Shown piece after piece: positions 34,936 to 43,164 of a DNA stretch of 64,000 bases (position 1 is its first letter; the number at the start of each line of letters is the position of its first letter). The position numbers and the translations under genes were made by a program. This DNA comes from Microbacterium sp. (GTDB lineage: Bacteria; Actinomycetota; Actinomycetes; Actinomycetales; Microbacteriaceae): positions 110,017 to 174,016 of the forward strand of contig JAPSKH010000001.1 of NCBI GenBank assembly GCA_031177765.1. The letters run 5' to 3'. The notes beneath the pieces are model-generated. The model saw nothing but the letters and a program-made list of their open reading frames with translations. It had not been told where the DNA came from and ran no database searches.

Positions 34936-36867
34936 TCATTCGAAGTCGATGCGCGCATCGGCGTTGTTCAGCACGACGACCGGGGTGATGGTGGGATGCC
35001 CCGCCGCGCGGATCCTCGCCGGGTCGAACCGCAGCAGCGGCGTGCCGGCACGGACCGCCTGACCCTTCTCCACGAGGGTGCGGAAGCCGTCGCCCTTCAT
35101 CTGCACCGTGTCGATGCCGACGTGGATGAGCAGCTCGGTGCCGTCCTCGAGGACCAGCGCGACGGCGTGACCGGTGTCGAAGGTCGCCCCGACCGTGGCA
35201 TCCGCCGGCGCGATCACGGTGTCACCGGTCGGCTCGATCGCCGCACCGGGACCCATGATGCCCTGACCGAAGGTGGGGTCGGGAACCTCTGACAGCGGCA
35301 CCACGCGGCCTTCGACCGGCTGACGGAGGGTGATCGTGGTGACCGGGCGTGCCTTCGTCTGCACCGCCGATCCCCCGACCATGTCATCGGCCGTCGGCTT
35401 CGCGCCGTCGGGCACCGAGGCCTGACCCGACATCAGACGCTCCATGGCGTCCTTGACGAATTGGACGTTGAGCCCGTAGACGACCTGCACCGACCGACCG
35501 CCCGGCTTCATGGTGCCCGCCGCACCGGCACGCTTCAATGCGGCGTCGTCCACCTTGCTGACGTCACCGACCTCCATGCGCAGCCGCGTGGCGCAGTTGT
35601 CCAGTTCGAGGATGTTTCCCTTGCCGCCGAGGGCGGTGATGAACCGGTCGGCGGTGGCCAGGTAGGCGGCATCCTTCGTGTCGGCATCCGCCGTCGTGCC
35701 GGCCTCGAGCACATCCTCGTCTTCGCGTCCGGGAGTCTTCAGGTTGAAGCGCTTGATGAAGAAGTAGAAGACGACGAAGTAGATGAAGAACCAGAACACC
35801 CCCATGACGAGAATCAGCCACGGGTTCTGCGCCATGGGGTTCATCCAGCCCAGCACGAGGTCGATGAATCCGCCCGAGAAGCCGAATCCCATCCGCACCG
35901 GGAGGATCGCGCTGATCGCCATCGAGATGCCCATGAACACGGCGTGCACGAGGTAGAGCACCGGTGCGAGGAACATGAACGCGAACTCGAGGGGTTCGGT
36001 CACACCGACGAAGAAGGACGAGATCGCGCCCGAGAGCAGGATGCCGTAGGCCAGCTTCTTGCGGGTCGTCTTGGCCGTCAGGTACATCGCAAGCGCCGCG
36101 CCGGGGAGGCCGAACATCATGACCGGGAAGAACCCGGTCATGTACTGGCCGGTGACGCCGTACGTCCCGGCGCCGTCCAGGAAGTTGTTGAGGTCGTTGA
36201 TGCCTGCCACGTCGAACCAGAACACCGAGTTGAGCGCGTGATGCAGGCCCACGGGGATGAGCAGCCGGTTGAGGAAGCCGTAGATGCCGGTGCCGATGGG
36301 TCCCAGGGTGACGATCCACTCGCCGAACTGCACGAGGCCGGTGTACACGAACGGCCAGACGAAGAACAGGATGATGGCCACGACCAGCGAGAAGCCGGCG
36401 GTCACGATCGCGACCGAGCGCTTGCCGGAGAAGAACGACAGCGCGTCGGGGAGCTTGGTGTCCTTGAAGCGGTCGTAGCAGTACGCGCCGATCAGGCCGC
36501 AGATGATGCCGACGAAGACGTTCTGGACCCGCAGGAAGGCGGGATCGACCTCGTTGACGTCGTCGACGCCCAGGAACAAGGCGACCGTCTCGGGCCTGAG
36601 GAGGGTGGTGATCACGAGCCACGAGACCAGGCCCGCGAGAGCGGATGTGCCGTCGGACTTGCTCGCCATGCCCAGCGCGATGCCCACCGCGAACAGCAGC
36701 GCCATGTTGTCCAGGAGCGAGCCGCCCGCGGCGCTCAGGAAGGTCGAGGCGAGATTGTCACCCGCTGCCGACTTGATCCAGTAGCCGAGCCCCGAGAGGA
36801 TCGCCGCCACCGGGAGCACCGCCACCGGAAGCATGATGGATCGGCCGAGCCGCTGCAAGAACTTCAT
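34936..36867 (-). CDS. PTS glucose/N-acetylglucosamine-family transporter EIICBA
   Basis: This membrane protein imports and phosphorylates a hexose using phosphoenolpyruvate-derived phosphate. The 643 residues run EIIC (about 1-385, about ten helices, starting MKFLQRLGRSIMLPVAVLPV), EIIB (phosphorylated Cys425 in LDNCATRLRM) and EIIA of the Crr type (phosphorylated His582 in LIHVGIDTV). EIIC contains FFPVMMFGLPGAALAMY. The subfamily includes glucose, GlcNAc and maltose transporters, so the substrate is not certain. It follows the amidohydrolase gene by 88 bases in the same direction but has its own upstream gap. Membership in that operon is doubtful. Confidence 0.92.
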   Translation of the reverse strand: MKFLQRLGRSIMLPVAVLPVAAILSGLGYWIKSAAGDNLASTFLSAAGGSLLDNMALLFAVGIALGMASKSDGTSALAGLVSWLVITTLLRPETVALFLGVDDVNEVDPAFLRVQNVFVGIICGLIGAYCYDRFKDTKLPDALSFFSGKRSVAIVTAGFSLVVAIILFFVWPFVYTGLVQFGEWIVTLGPIGTGIYGFLNRLLIPVGLHHALNSVFWFDVAGINDLNNFLDGAGTYGVTGQYMTGFFPVMMFGLPGAALAMYLTAKTTRKKLAYGILLSGAISSFFVGVTEPLEFAFMFLAPVLYLVHAVFMGISMAISAILPVRMGFGFSGGFIDLVLGWMNPMAQNPWLILVMGVFWFFIYFVVFYFFIKRFNLKTPGREDEDVLEAGTTADADTKDAAYLATADRFITALGGKGNILELDNCATRLRMEVGDVSKVDDAALKRAGAAGTMKPGGRSVQVVYGLNVQFVKDAMERLMSGQASVPDGAKPTADDMVGGSAVQTKARPVTTITLRQPVEGRVVPLSEVPDPTFGQGIMGPGAAIEPTGDTVIAPADATVGATFDTGHAVALVLEDGTELLIHVGIDTVQMKGDGFRTLVEKGQAVRAGTPLLRFDPARIRAAGHPTITPVVVLNNADARIDFE

Positions 36868-36955
36868 CGTTCCCCTCCCTGCGGGTGTGTCGCTGCGTTG
36901 AGGTTACACAACCGCCACCGCCACGGACAGCATTGACGGGGGCGGACGCCCGCGC

Positions 36956-37783
36956 TCACGGGATCGCCGCGCCGAGCGCCTCGCCGAGCAGCCGACGGGC
37001 GTTTCCTCCGGCGATCGCCGCGCGCGCAGCGGGATCCAGATCGGATGCCGCGATCTGCAGCATGGTCGGCTCCGGAGCCTGCACCGGCATCCCTGAGCCG
37101 AAGACCCAGCGCTCCGGTTCGCTGCCGATCGCGTCGGCGACCGCGAAAGGGCCGTTCACATGCCAGAGGTCCAGCAGCACGCCCTGAGGCGGCGCATCGG
37201 CCAGATGCGGCAGAACACGCTGCCACTCGTCCCACCGGAGCCCGCTGAGCACGACTGCTGCTCCGGAGGCACCGCGGAGGAAGGCGGCGATCTCCTCCTC
37301 GTGAGGATCGTCCGCCTGGAAGCGGGGATGCCGCACCCGGGCGTCGTCGAGGCGGACGAGAACCTGAAGCGGCAGGCCGCGCGCGCGGCACGCCTCCGCG
37401 ACAGGAAGGGCCTGTCGCAGGCGATAGCCGTGGAAACCCGGCGCGATGCGCACGCCGACGGCACCCTCCGACAGCGCCCAGATGAGCTCGTCCTCCCACA
37501 TCTCATCCGTGGGGTCGACCACGGCGAACACGCGGAAGAGGGGATCCTCCGCGCACACCCGCAGACACGCTTCGTTGCCGGTACGGGTATCGAAGCCGAA
37601 CAGCGCCGCCAGGTGCGAGACCCAGATCGCACGAATGCCGTGCGAGCGCGCATACGCACGCAGGTCTCCGGCGTCGGCGCATGCCTGCAGGCGAAAGGGC
37701 CACTGCCCCAGGTGACAGCTGACGTCGACGGCGTCAGCCTCGGCGAATGACGACAGCAGCCGGCGCGCGGGCACATCGCTCAT
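36956..37783 (-). CDS. TIM-barrel amidohydrolase-fold protein lacking the first metal histidine
   Basis: This 275-residue protein of the amidohydrolase-2 type has SFAEADAVDVSCHLGQWPFR at the N-terminus. The usual metal-binding HxH is reduced to SxH (Ser22, His24). Later strands show the barrel pattern (GVGVRIAPGFHGYR-like AVGVRIAPGFHGYR, VLLDLWHVNG, WVFGSGMP). Relatives include uncharacterised actinobacterial proteins with the xHLGxWPFR start. The start at ATG 37783 overlaps the previous stop (ATGA), giving coupled translation with the canonical amidohydrolase at 37780. It may be a partner subunit, a metal-light hydrolase or a decarboxylase-like enzyme. Confidence 0.7.
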   Translation of the reverse strand: MSDVPARRLLSSFAEADAVDVSCHLGQWPFRLQACADAGDLRAYARSHGIRAIWVSHLAALFGFDTRTGNEACLRVCAEDPLFRVFAVVDPTDEMWEDELIWALSEGAVGVRIAPGFHGYRLRQALPVAEACRARGLPLQVLVRLDDARVRHPRFQADDPHEEEIAAFLRGASGAAVVLSGLRWDEWQRVLPHLADAPPQGVLLDLWHVNGPFAVADAIGSEPERWVFGSGMPVQAPEPTMLQIAASDLDPAARAAIAGGNARRLLGEALGAAIP

Positions 37784-38529
37784 GCCGTCACCTGCGCGAG
37801 CCACGTCGCCGCGGTTCCGCCCAGCACTTGCGCAAGGGCGTCGTCGTCGAGCCCGGCGCCCAGCACCTTTCCCACATTCGCCGAAAGACAGGCGTGATGC
37901 AGGTCGGAGCCGAAGACGACGCGCTGCACCCCCAGCCGCTGCACCGCGAGCGCCACCTCGCCGCGTCCGATGATCGTCCCCGAGGTGTCCACCGCGACAT
38001 TCGGGTGCGGGCGCACCGCGTTGAGCGCGGACTCCGGCTGTCCACCCAGATGAGCCATGACGAAGCGCACATCAGGATGGCGGGCCGCCACGCGGGCGAC
38101 ATGCGACGCGGTGGACTCGTGCGGCAGCTGACCCACGGTCTTGCGCCACGCGTGGGTGAGCACGATGAGCCGGTGCGCGGCGGCATAGTCCAGGAACGGA
38201 TCGACGAGCGGGTCGTCGGCCAGCGTCGCGACCCACAGCTTGATGCCGATCATGCCGTGGTCTTCGACACAGCGTCGAAGGTCCTCCAGGCTCTCCCGTC
38301 CCCCGCGCGGGTTGACATAGCAGTACCCCTTCAGCTTGTCCGGGTACCGCGCCAGCTCCGTCACGAGCGAGCGGTTCATGGCGTGGACCTCGTCGGGATC
38401 GGGGTGATGAATGTAGGCGCCGATGTTGCTGCACAGGAACGTGCCGATTCCGAGTCGCTCGCCCTGCGCGAAGATCCCGGGATCGAAGCGGTCGCCCGCG
38501 AGGTGAGTATGGACGTCGACGCCGTTCAT
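37780..38529 (-). CDS. Amidohydrolase family protein (TIM barrel)
   Basis: This 249-residue enzyme of the amidohydrolase-2 / ACMSD-like superfamily carries the HxH motif near the N-terminus (GVDVHTHLAGD, His7 and His9). A barrel Lys/His region follows (GIKLWVATL, VLTHAWRK), then VMAHLGG and the final metal Asp in VVFGSDLHH. It could hydrolyse a lactone, amide or ester or decarboxylate a small acid. It overlaps the aminotransferase gene on one side and the SxH paralogue on the other (ATGA each), so the three are one translational unit in the left arm of the divergent catabolic locus. Confidence 0.82.
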   Translation of the reverse strand: MNGVDVHTHLAGDRFDPGIFAQGERLGIGTFLCSNIGAYIHHPDPDEVHAMNRSLVTELARYPDKLKGYCYVNPRGGRESLEDLRRCVEDHGMIGIKLWVATLADDPLVDPFLDYAAAHRLIVLTHAWRKTVGQLPHESTASHVARVAARHPDVRFVMAHLGGQPESALNAVRPHPNVAVDTSGTIIGRGEVALAVQRLGVQRVVFGSDLHHACLSANVGKVLGAGLDDDALAQVLGGTAATWLAQVTA

Positions 38530-39749
38530 CGAGCGTCTCCCACCTCGGCGAGGGCCCGGTCCATCCGGGCGAGTGCTTCGTCGATGTCGGCCCGCTCGTG
38601 CGCGCGATTGACGTACACCACCGAGTAGAGCGAGACACCGTGGCGATAGCCGGCACGCAGGATCTCTTGCAGGATCGCCGGGTCCGTGGCGGTGATCTGC
38701 GGGCAGACCGGCTCCCCTCTCAGCGCGGCTGGAACGCCGTGCTTCGCGAGAAGCGTGTTGAGGCCCCCGAACAGCTGCGCCCCGCGGCGCCGCAGAACGC
38801 CGATGACGTCCTCGTCGCGATACGCCGTCATGACGGCCATCGCCGCGGCGAGCGAGAGCGTCTCGCCCGCATACGTCGAGCTGACCACCACCTGGCCCCG
38901 GTCGAGCACGGAGAGCACGTCGCGCCGGCCGCTGTACACCGCCAACGGCATGCCGTTGGCGATGCCTTTGCCGTACACAGCCAGGTCCGGCAGCACCCCC
39001 GAGTACTCCGCCATGCCGCCGACCGCGACCCGGAAACCGGTGACCATCTCGTCGTACGCCAGCAGCGCTCCATGCTCATCGGCCAGGTGACGAAGGAACT
39101 CGTAGAATCCGCTGCTCCGCGGCAGATCGGCGTAGTCCGCCGCCACGAGGATCACGGCGATGTCGTGGCCGTGATCGCGGAACACCCCCTCGAGCGCTTC
39201 GCGGTCTTCCCACGGAATCTGATGGTGCAGCTCCGCCAGGACGCGCGGCACGCCGGCGACGTCGGACGCCTGCGTCCCCGGGAGCACCCGAGCTCCCGGG
39301 GCCAGCGCGTTGAGCCAGCCGTTGTAGCCGATCTGCACGACCCGATCACGCCCGGTGAAGGCGCGGGCGACGCGGATGACCGCCGCAAGCGCCTCTCCCC
39401 CGGTCTTGAGGAATCGGACCGCCTCGGCGCCGGGCACGAGCTCGCAGAACAGCTCCGCAGCGCGCGTCTCCAGAGGGTGCGGATGGCCGAACAGGATGCC
39501 GTCCGAGAGCTGCGCGGCGATCGCGGCATCGACCCCCGGATCGGCGTAGCCGAGGGTCACCGGACCGAGGGCGTTGCGGAAGTCGATGAATTCACGGCCG
39601 CTGTCGTCCCACACACGGCACCCCCTGCCCCGGACGATCACCTCGGGCTCCTCGGGAAGCAGGAAAGGGGCCTTCGAGTTCGTACTGGAGCCGAGGGGGA
39701 TCACCGCGAGCGCGCGCTCTCGCCATGTCTTCGGACGCGTGTCGGTCAT
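38526..39749 (-). CDS. Class III PLP-dependent aminotransferase (glutamate-1-semialdehyde aminomutase-like)
   Basis: This 407-residue PLP enzyme has fold-type-I class III features. They are GRGCRVWDDSGREFIDF at the N-terminus, LKTGGEAL, the PLP-binding Asp233 in LLAYDEMVTGFR and the Schiff-base Lys261 in VYGKGIANGMPLA. It resembles glutamate-1-semialdehyde mutases and sugar aminotransferases, but it is not in a haem locus. It therefore probably transaminates a carbonyl intermediate of the surrounding pathway or removes an amine from it. The ATG at 39749 overlaps the upstream Gfo/Idh stop (ATGA), which rules out the much longer open frame. Confidence 0.85.
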   Translation of the reverse strand: MTDTRPKTWRERALAVIPLGSSTNSKAPFLLPEEPEVIVRGRGCRVWDDSGREFIDFRNALGPVTLGYADPGVDAAIAAQLSDGILFGHPHPLETRAAELFCELVPGAEAVRFLKTGGEALAAVIRVARAFTGRDRVVQIGYNGWLNALAPGARVLPGTQASDVAGVPRVLAELHHQIPWEDREALEGVFRDHGHDIAVILVAADYADLPRSSGFYEFLRHLADEHGALLAYDEMVTGFRVAVGGMAEYSGVLPDLAVYGKGIANGMPLAVYSGRRDVLSVLDRGQVVVSSTYAGETLSLAAAMAVMTAYRDEDVIGVLRRRGAQLFGGLNTLLAKHGVPAALRGEPVCPQITATDPAILQEILRAGYRHGVSLYSVVYVNRAHERADIDEALARMDRALAEVGDAR

Positions 39750-40783
39750 CGCGCGCCGACCGGGAGTGCGTCGAGGGACACCACGGCGCCTCCCGCGGCA
39801 TCCGAAGCCTGCGCGGCCTTCACGATCTCGAGGGTGCGGATACCCGCACCCGCGTCCGGTATAGGCGGGCGACCGTCGCGCACCGCGTCCACGAACTCGG
39901 TCAGCAGGAGGAAGTCGAGGTCGCTTCCTGTCGGAGTCCACGTCTCCCCGGTCGTGTCATGCCCGCTCACACCCTTCGCGAACGGACTCACCGTCACGGT
40001 CCCGCGCTCGGCGACGATCTGCAGCGTCAGCCCGCCCCACGTGGCGGAGCTCATGGGCCAGCTCCAGGAGCAGTCGATGGTCGCCACCACGCCACTGGGA
40101 TACGTGATGCTCACCAGTCCCCCCGTCTCGACGCCCGGCGCCGTGTCCGCATGCAGGATGCGATTGGATACCGCGCGGACGGCGGCGGCGCGCTCACCGA
40201 GAAGCTCGTCGAACAGGTCCGCGCAGTGGACGACGTGATCGACGAGGGCGCCGCCGCCCGCGAGCGCGGCGTCGGTGAACCACGCTCTATCCCCGGGAAG
40301 CTTGCCGTTGTTCACACCCGTGACGCCCAGCACGCGACCCAGCGACCCGCTTCGCACCCGGTCGAGGACGTCGCGGAACTCCGGCGCGAAGCGCACGGGA
40401 TACGCCACCGCGAGGTGGACCCCCGCTTGTTCGCAGGCATCCCGCATCTCAGCGGCGTCGGCGAGCGAAGTGGCCAGCGGCTTCTCGCACAGAACATGCG
40501 CGCCGGCCTCGGCGGCGCGGATCACCAGGTCGCGGTGCGCCGCGTTCTCGGCGGTGACGACGACGGCGTCTGGTCTCCACGAGAACGCCTCCTCGTACGT
40601 GTCGACGTAGTCGACACCCAGCAGTGCGGCCAGCTTCGCGCCTCGTGGCGCCTCGTCGGGAGCACGTCGCCCGTCTGGGTCGGCCGCCAGCACCTCGACG
40701 CCCGGCATCCGCCGCAGGACGTCGACGTAGCTGATCGCATGCGTGTGCGCGAAAGACAGGACAGCGATCCTGACGGCCCTCAT
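39746..40783 (-). CDS. Gfo/Idh/MocA family oxidoreductase
   Basis: This 345-residue NAD(P)-dependent sugar or cyclitol dehydrogenase has an N-terminal Rossmann domain. Its nucleotide motif is degenerate (RIAVLSFAHTHAISY). It has the family EKP motif in HVLCEKPLATS and the catalytic-region His in GGALVDHVVHCADLF. The SFAHTHA form in place of GxGxxG is typical of one Gfo/Idh subset found beside amidohydrolases. It starts at ATG 40783, overlapping the upstream Gfo/Idh stop (ATGA). It probably oxidises a hydroxyl of the transported sugar or reduces a keto intermediate. Confidence 0.88.
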   Translation of the reverse strand: MRAVRIAVLSFAHTHAISYVDVLRRMPGVEVLAADPDGRRAPDEAPRGAKLAALLGVDYVDTYEEAFSWRPDAVVVTAENAAHRDLVIRAAEAGAHVLCEKPLATSLADAAEMRDACEQAGVHLAVAYPVRFAPEFRDVLDRVRSGSLGRVLGVTGVNNGKLPGDRAWFTDAALAGGGALVDHVVHCADLFDELLGERAAAVRAVSNRILHADTAPGVETGGLVSITYPSGVVATIDCSWSWPMSSATWGGLTLQIVAERGTVTVSPFAKGVSGHDTTGETWTPTGSDLDFLLLTEFVDAVRDGRPPIPDAGAGIRTLEIVKAAQASDAAGGAVVSLDALPVGAR

Positions 40784-41766
40784 CGGATTCCCTCCTCGAG
40801 GGTGACGGGCGAGCCCGTGGCGAGCGAGGCATAGGCGGCATCGGTGACCGCGACGGCGGCAACCGCATCGGCGGGGCCGACGGCGGCATCCGCACCTGCC
40901 GTGATCGAGGCGACGAAGTCGGCGATCTCGCGACGGTAAGGAGTGTCGCCGGAGGACACGGGTGGCAGGTACTGTTCCGCTTCGGCGGCGACGGTGTCCA
41001 CCAGCAGTGCCTGGTCGGCGGAGCTGCTGTATGTCAGGCGCCCTTCCGTGCCCGAGACCTCGACGCCCACCCGGAACGGCGTGCCTTGCGGCAGCCAGCT
41101 CCCCTGGATGTGGCTGATGACGCCACTGGCGTGCGTGAGGACGACATGCGCGGTGACCGGTTGAGGGACGGCGCCTTTCGCGGTCGTCGGGTTCTGCGAG
41201 GCGTACACCGACGTGACGGGGCCGGCGTACCACAGCGCCTGGTCGATGTCGTGGATCATCAGGTCACGCACGATTCCGCCGCCGGCGCTCTCGCGGAAGA
41301 ACCATGGCGACGTGGGCGCCGATCCCATCCGGTAGAACCGCTGCGTGGCGAGCCTCCCGATCGCGCCGGCGGCGACACGCTCCTTGATCGCGCGGTACTC
41401 GTCGAAGTATCGGACCACGTGTGCCGGAAAGAGCCTCACGCCGGCAGCCTCCGCCGCATCGGCCAGCTCTCGCGCCTCGGAGGCGCTGGGCGCGAGCGGC
41501 TTCTCGCAGATGACGTCGAGTCCCGCGGCGATGGCGGCGCTCACCAGGTCGACATGGGTGTCGGTGGGCGTGACGATGTCGACGATGTCGGCGTGCGCGA
41601 ACAGGTCTCCGAGCGAGTCGGCGACGGTGAATCCGTACATCGTCGCCAGCTGCTGGGCGCCATGGTGGGAGTGCACCCGGACGTTCGCTCCGAGCGCCCG
41701 CCAGGCGTCGGCGTGGACATGGGAGATGCCGCCGGCGCCGATGAGGCCGACGTTGAGTTGTCGCAT
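40780..41766 (-). CDS. Gfo/Idh/MocA family oxidoreductase
   Basis: This 328-residue enzyme has a standard Rossmann start (NVGLIGAGGISHVHADAW) and VICEKPLAPSA. The substrate domain has GGIVRDLMIHDIDQALW, whose Asp/His pair matches the catalytic residues of the family. It likely uses NAD(P) on a sugar, inositol or sugar acid. It is followed by the second Gfo/Idh gene with a 4-base overlap and preceded by the ROK gene with a 21-base gap, so it is the first enzyme of the left arm. Three different Gfo/Idh proteins in one locus suggest successive oxidation and reduction steps. Confidence 0.9.
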   Translation of the reverse strand: MRQLNVGLIGAGGISHVHADAWRALGANVRVHSHHGAQQLATMYGFTVADSLGDLFAHADIVDIVTPTDTHVDLVSAAIAAGLDVICEKPLAPSASEARELADAAEAAGVRLFPAHVVRYFDEYRAIKERVAAGAIGRLATQRFYRMGSAPTSPWFFRESAGGGIVRDLMIHDIDQALWYAGPVTSVYASQNPTTAKGAVPQPVTAHVVLTHASGVISHIQGSWLPQGTPFRVGVEVSGTEGRLTYSSSADQALLVDTVAAEAEQYLPPVSSGDTPYRREIADFVASITAGADAAVGPADAVAAVAVTDAAYASLATGSPVTLEEGIR

Positions 41767-41787
41767 CAGAATCCTCGTCGGAAGTGA

Positions 41788-42969
41788 TCAGGTGGGGATG
41801 GCGGCGGAGGGCGTCCGCTCGGGCGTGGCCGGGTGCGGCACGGTGTTCAGCGGTGTGACGGGGGGAGCCGGCATGCCGCCGAATCCGTAGATGCTCGCCG
41901 TGCATCGGGTGAACGCGAAGACGAGCGCGCCGTGAGCGGCGGCGTCCGGCCCCAGGCGCGCCGCCACGATGGGGATGTCGAACGGGAGCGCGATGCGTCG
42001 CGTCACAGCCGAACGCAGCGGCGTCAGCAGCCGCTCACGCGCCAGCGACACTCCGCCGCCGATGACCACCAGCGCCGGGTCGACCGCCATCACGAGCGTC
42101 GCGATGCCCCGCGCCAGCTCCTCGATGAAGGCGTCCAGTTCTGTACGGGCGGCCTGGTCGCCTTCCTCCGCCTGCTGGAACACCGATTCAGCGGAGTCGG
42201 CGCTGTGCCACTCGATTTGCCCGGTCTGCGCGTCCCAGCCGCGGAACGCGAGCCGCCCGATGTCGCCGGCGACGTTGTGGACACCGCGTCGCGGCGTGCC
42301 GGCGAGGATCAGTCCCGCCGCGACGCGATTGCCCACCGACAGGTAGAGCACGTCGTCGACGAGCCGCGCCGCGCCGAGATGATGCTCCGCGACGGCCGCC
42401 AGACGCACGCCGTTGTCGATGACGACGGGGCACGAGAAAGCCGCGTGCAGGTGTCCGGCGACGTCGATACCCGACCACGTCGGAAGCACGACGGATGCCA
42501 CGACCCTGCCGGCGTCATCGACGATCCCGGGCAGCGCGACGCCGATGGCGCGCAGATGCGAGGGCTCCACGCCCGCCTCGCGCAGGGTGTGTTCGATGTC
42601 GGCGACAACATCCAGCAGCTGCGCCGCACCATCCTCGTCAGGGTTCAGCCCCGCGAACGAGCGCTGCGCCCGCACGCCACCGGCGAGATCCGACAGGACG
42701 ATGCGGATGCTGTGGACACCCACGTCCACGCCGGCCACGACGCCCGCCGACGCGTCGAACGAGAATCTGCGCGCGGGCCGGCCCGCGCCACGCGCCGGGG
42801 TGACCGGCGCATCGCGTACCAGGCCTGCGTCCCACAGTGGCGCCAGGCTCGTCTCGACGGAGGTGCGGGAGATGTCCAGCGCGCGGGCGAGCTCGCTCAC
42901 GGTGTGGGATCCGTGGTCGCGGAGGCGAAGAGCGAGCCGGAGCGTGACAGGCGACGTCGGCTGGAGCAT
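41788..42969 (-). CDS. ROK family transcriptional regulator with a degenerate sugar-binding site
   Basis: This 393-residue protein has an N-terminal winged helix (RLRDHGSHTVSELARALDIS) and a ROK sugar-kinase-like domain (VVAGVDVGVHSIRIVLSDLAGG). The usual ROK glucose-contact ExGH is replaced by AGDIGRLAF, and the Cys-rich zinc motif CxCGxxGCxE is missing. It may therefore bind an unusual ligand or none. VVIGGGVSL is retained. It diverges from the solute-binding protein gene and heads the left arm, so it is the likely local regulator, probably acting in the 43.0-43.16 kb gap. The C-terminal ~30 residues are Pro-rich. Confidence 0.85.
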   Translation of the reverse strand: MLQPTSPVTLRLALRLRDHGSHTVSELARALDISRTSVETSLAPLWDAGLVRDAPVTPARGAGRPARRFSFDASAGVVAGVDVGVHSIRIVLSDLAGGVRAQRSFAGLNPDEDGAAQLLDVVADIEHTLREAGVEPSHLRAIGVALPGIVDDAGRVVASVVLPTWSGIDVAGHLHAAFSCPVVIDNGVRLAAVAEHHLGAARLVDDVLYLSVGNRVAAGLILAGTPRRGVHNVAGDIGRLAFRGWDAQTGQIEWHSADSAESVFQQAEEGDQAARTELDAFIEELARGIATLVMAVDPALVVIGGGVSLARERLLTPLRSAVTRRIALPFDIPIVAARLGPDAAAHGALVFAFTRCTASIYGFGGMPAPPVTPLNTVPHPATPERTPSAAIPT

Positions 42970-43060
42970 CCGCCCTCCTTCCTGGTCCGGTGAGCGGTGG
43001 GCTCAAATTAGCACAGCGCGTCAGCGGAATCCATGGTCCGCTCACGCCGGGGTAACGGTT

Positions 43061-43118
43061 GCGAAACAAAGACGTTACGCGAAACGCTTGACCAATTATC
43101 ACCGACCACTGTCATAAT
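43061..43118 (+). promoter_or_regulatory. Divergent promoter with GCGAAAC direct repeats
   Basis: GCGAAAC occurs at 43061-43067 and 43079-43085, an 18-base period. It is followed by TTGACC (43088-43093) and CATAAT (43113-43118) with a 19-base spacer, about 47 bases before the solute-binding protein ATG. The repeats are candidate operators for the ROK regulator encoded on the other side. Confidence 0.5.
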
Positions 43119-43164
43119 GGCGACCGGGTCCACAGTGCTACACGAGAATCTGCGAAGGAGCATC

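Noticed and set aside
34936..36867. PTS EIICBA as a member of the divergent catabolic locus
   Set aside because: It lies after an 88-base gap without overlap, unlike all genes of that arm, and the locus already has its own ABC importer.
38526..39749. hemL (glutamate-1-semialdehyde aminomutase) for haem synthesis
   Set aside because: The context is a catabolic operon with no haem genes, and class III enzymes of this shape have many substrates.
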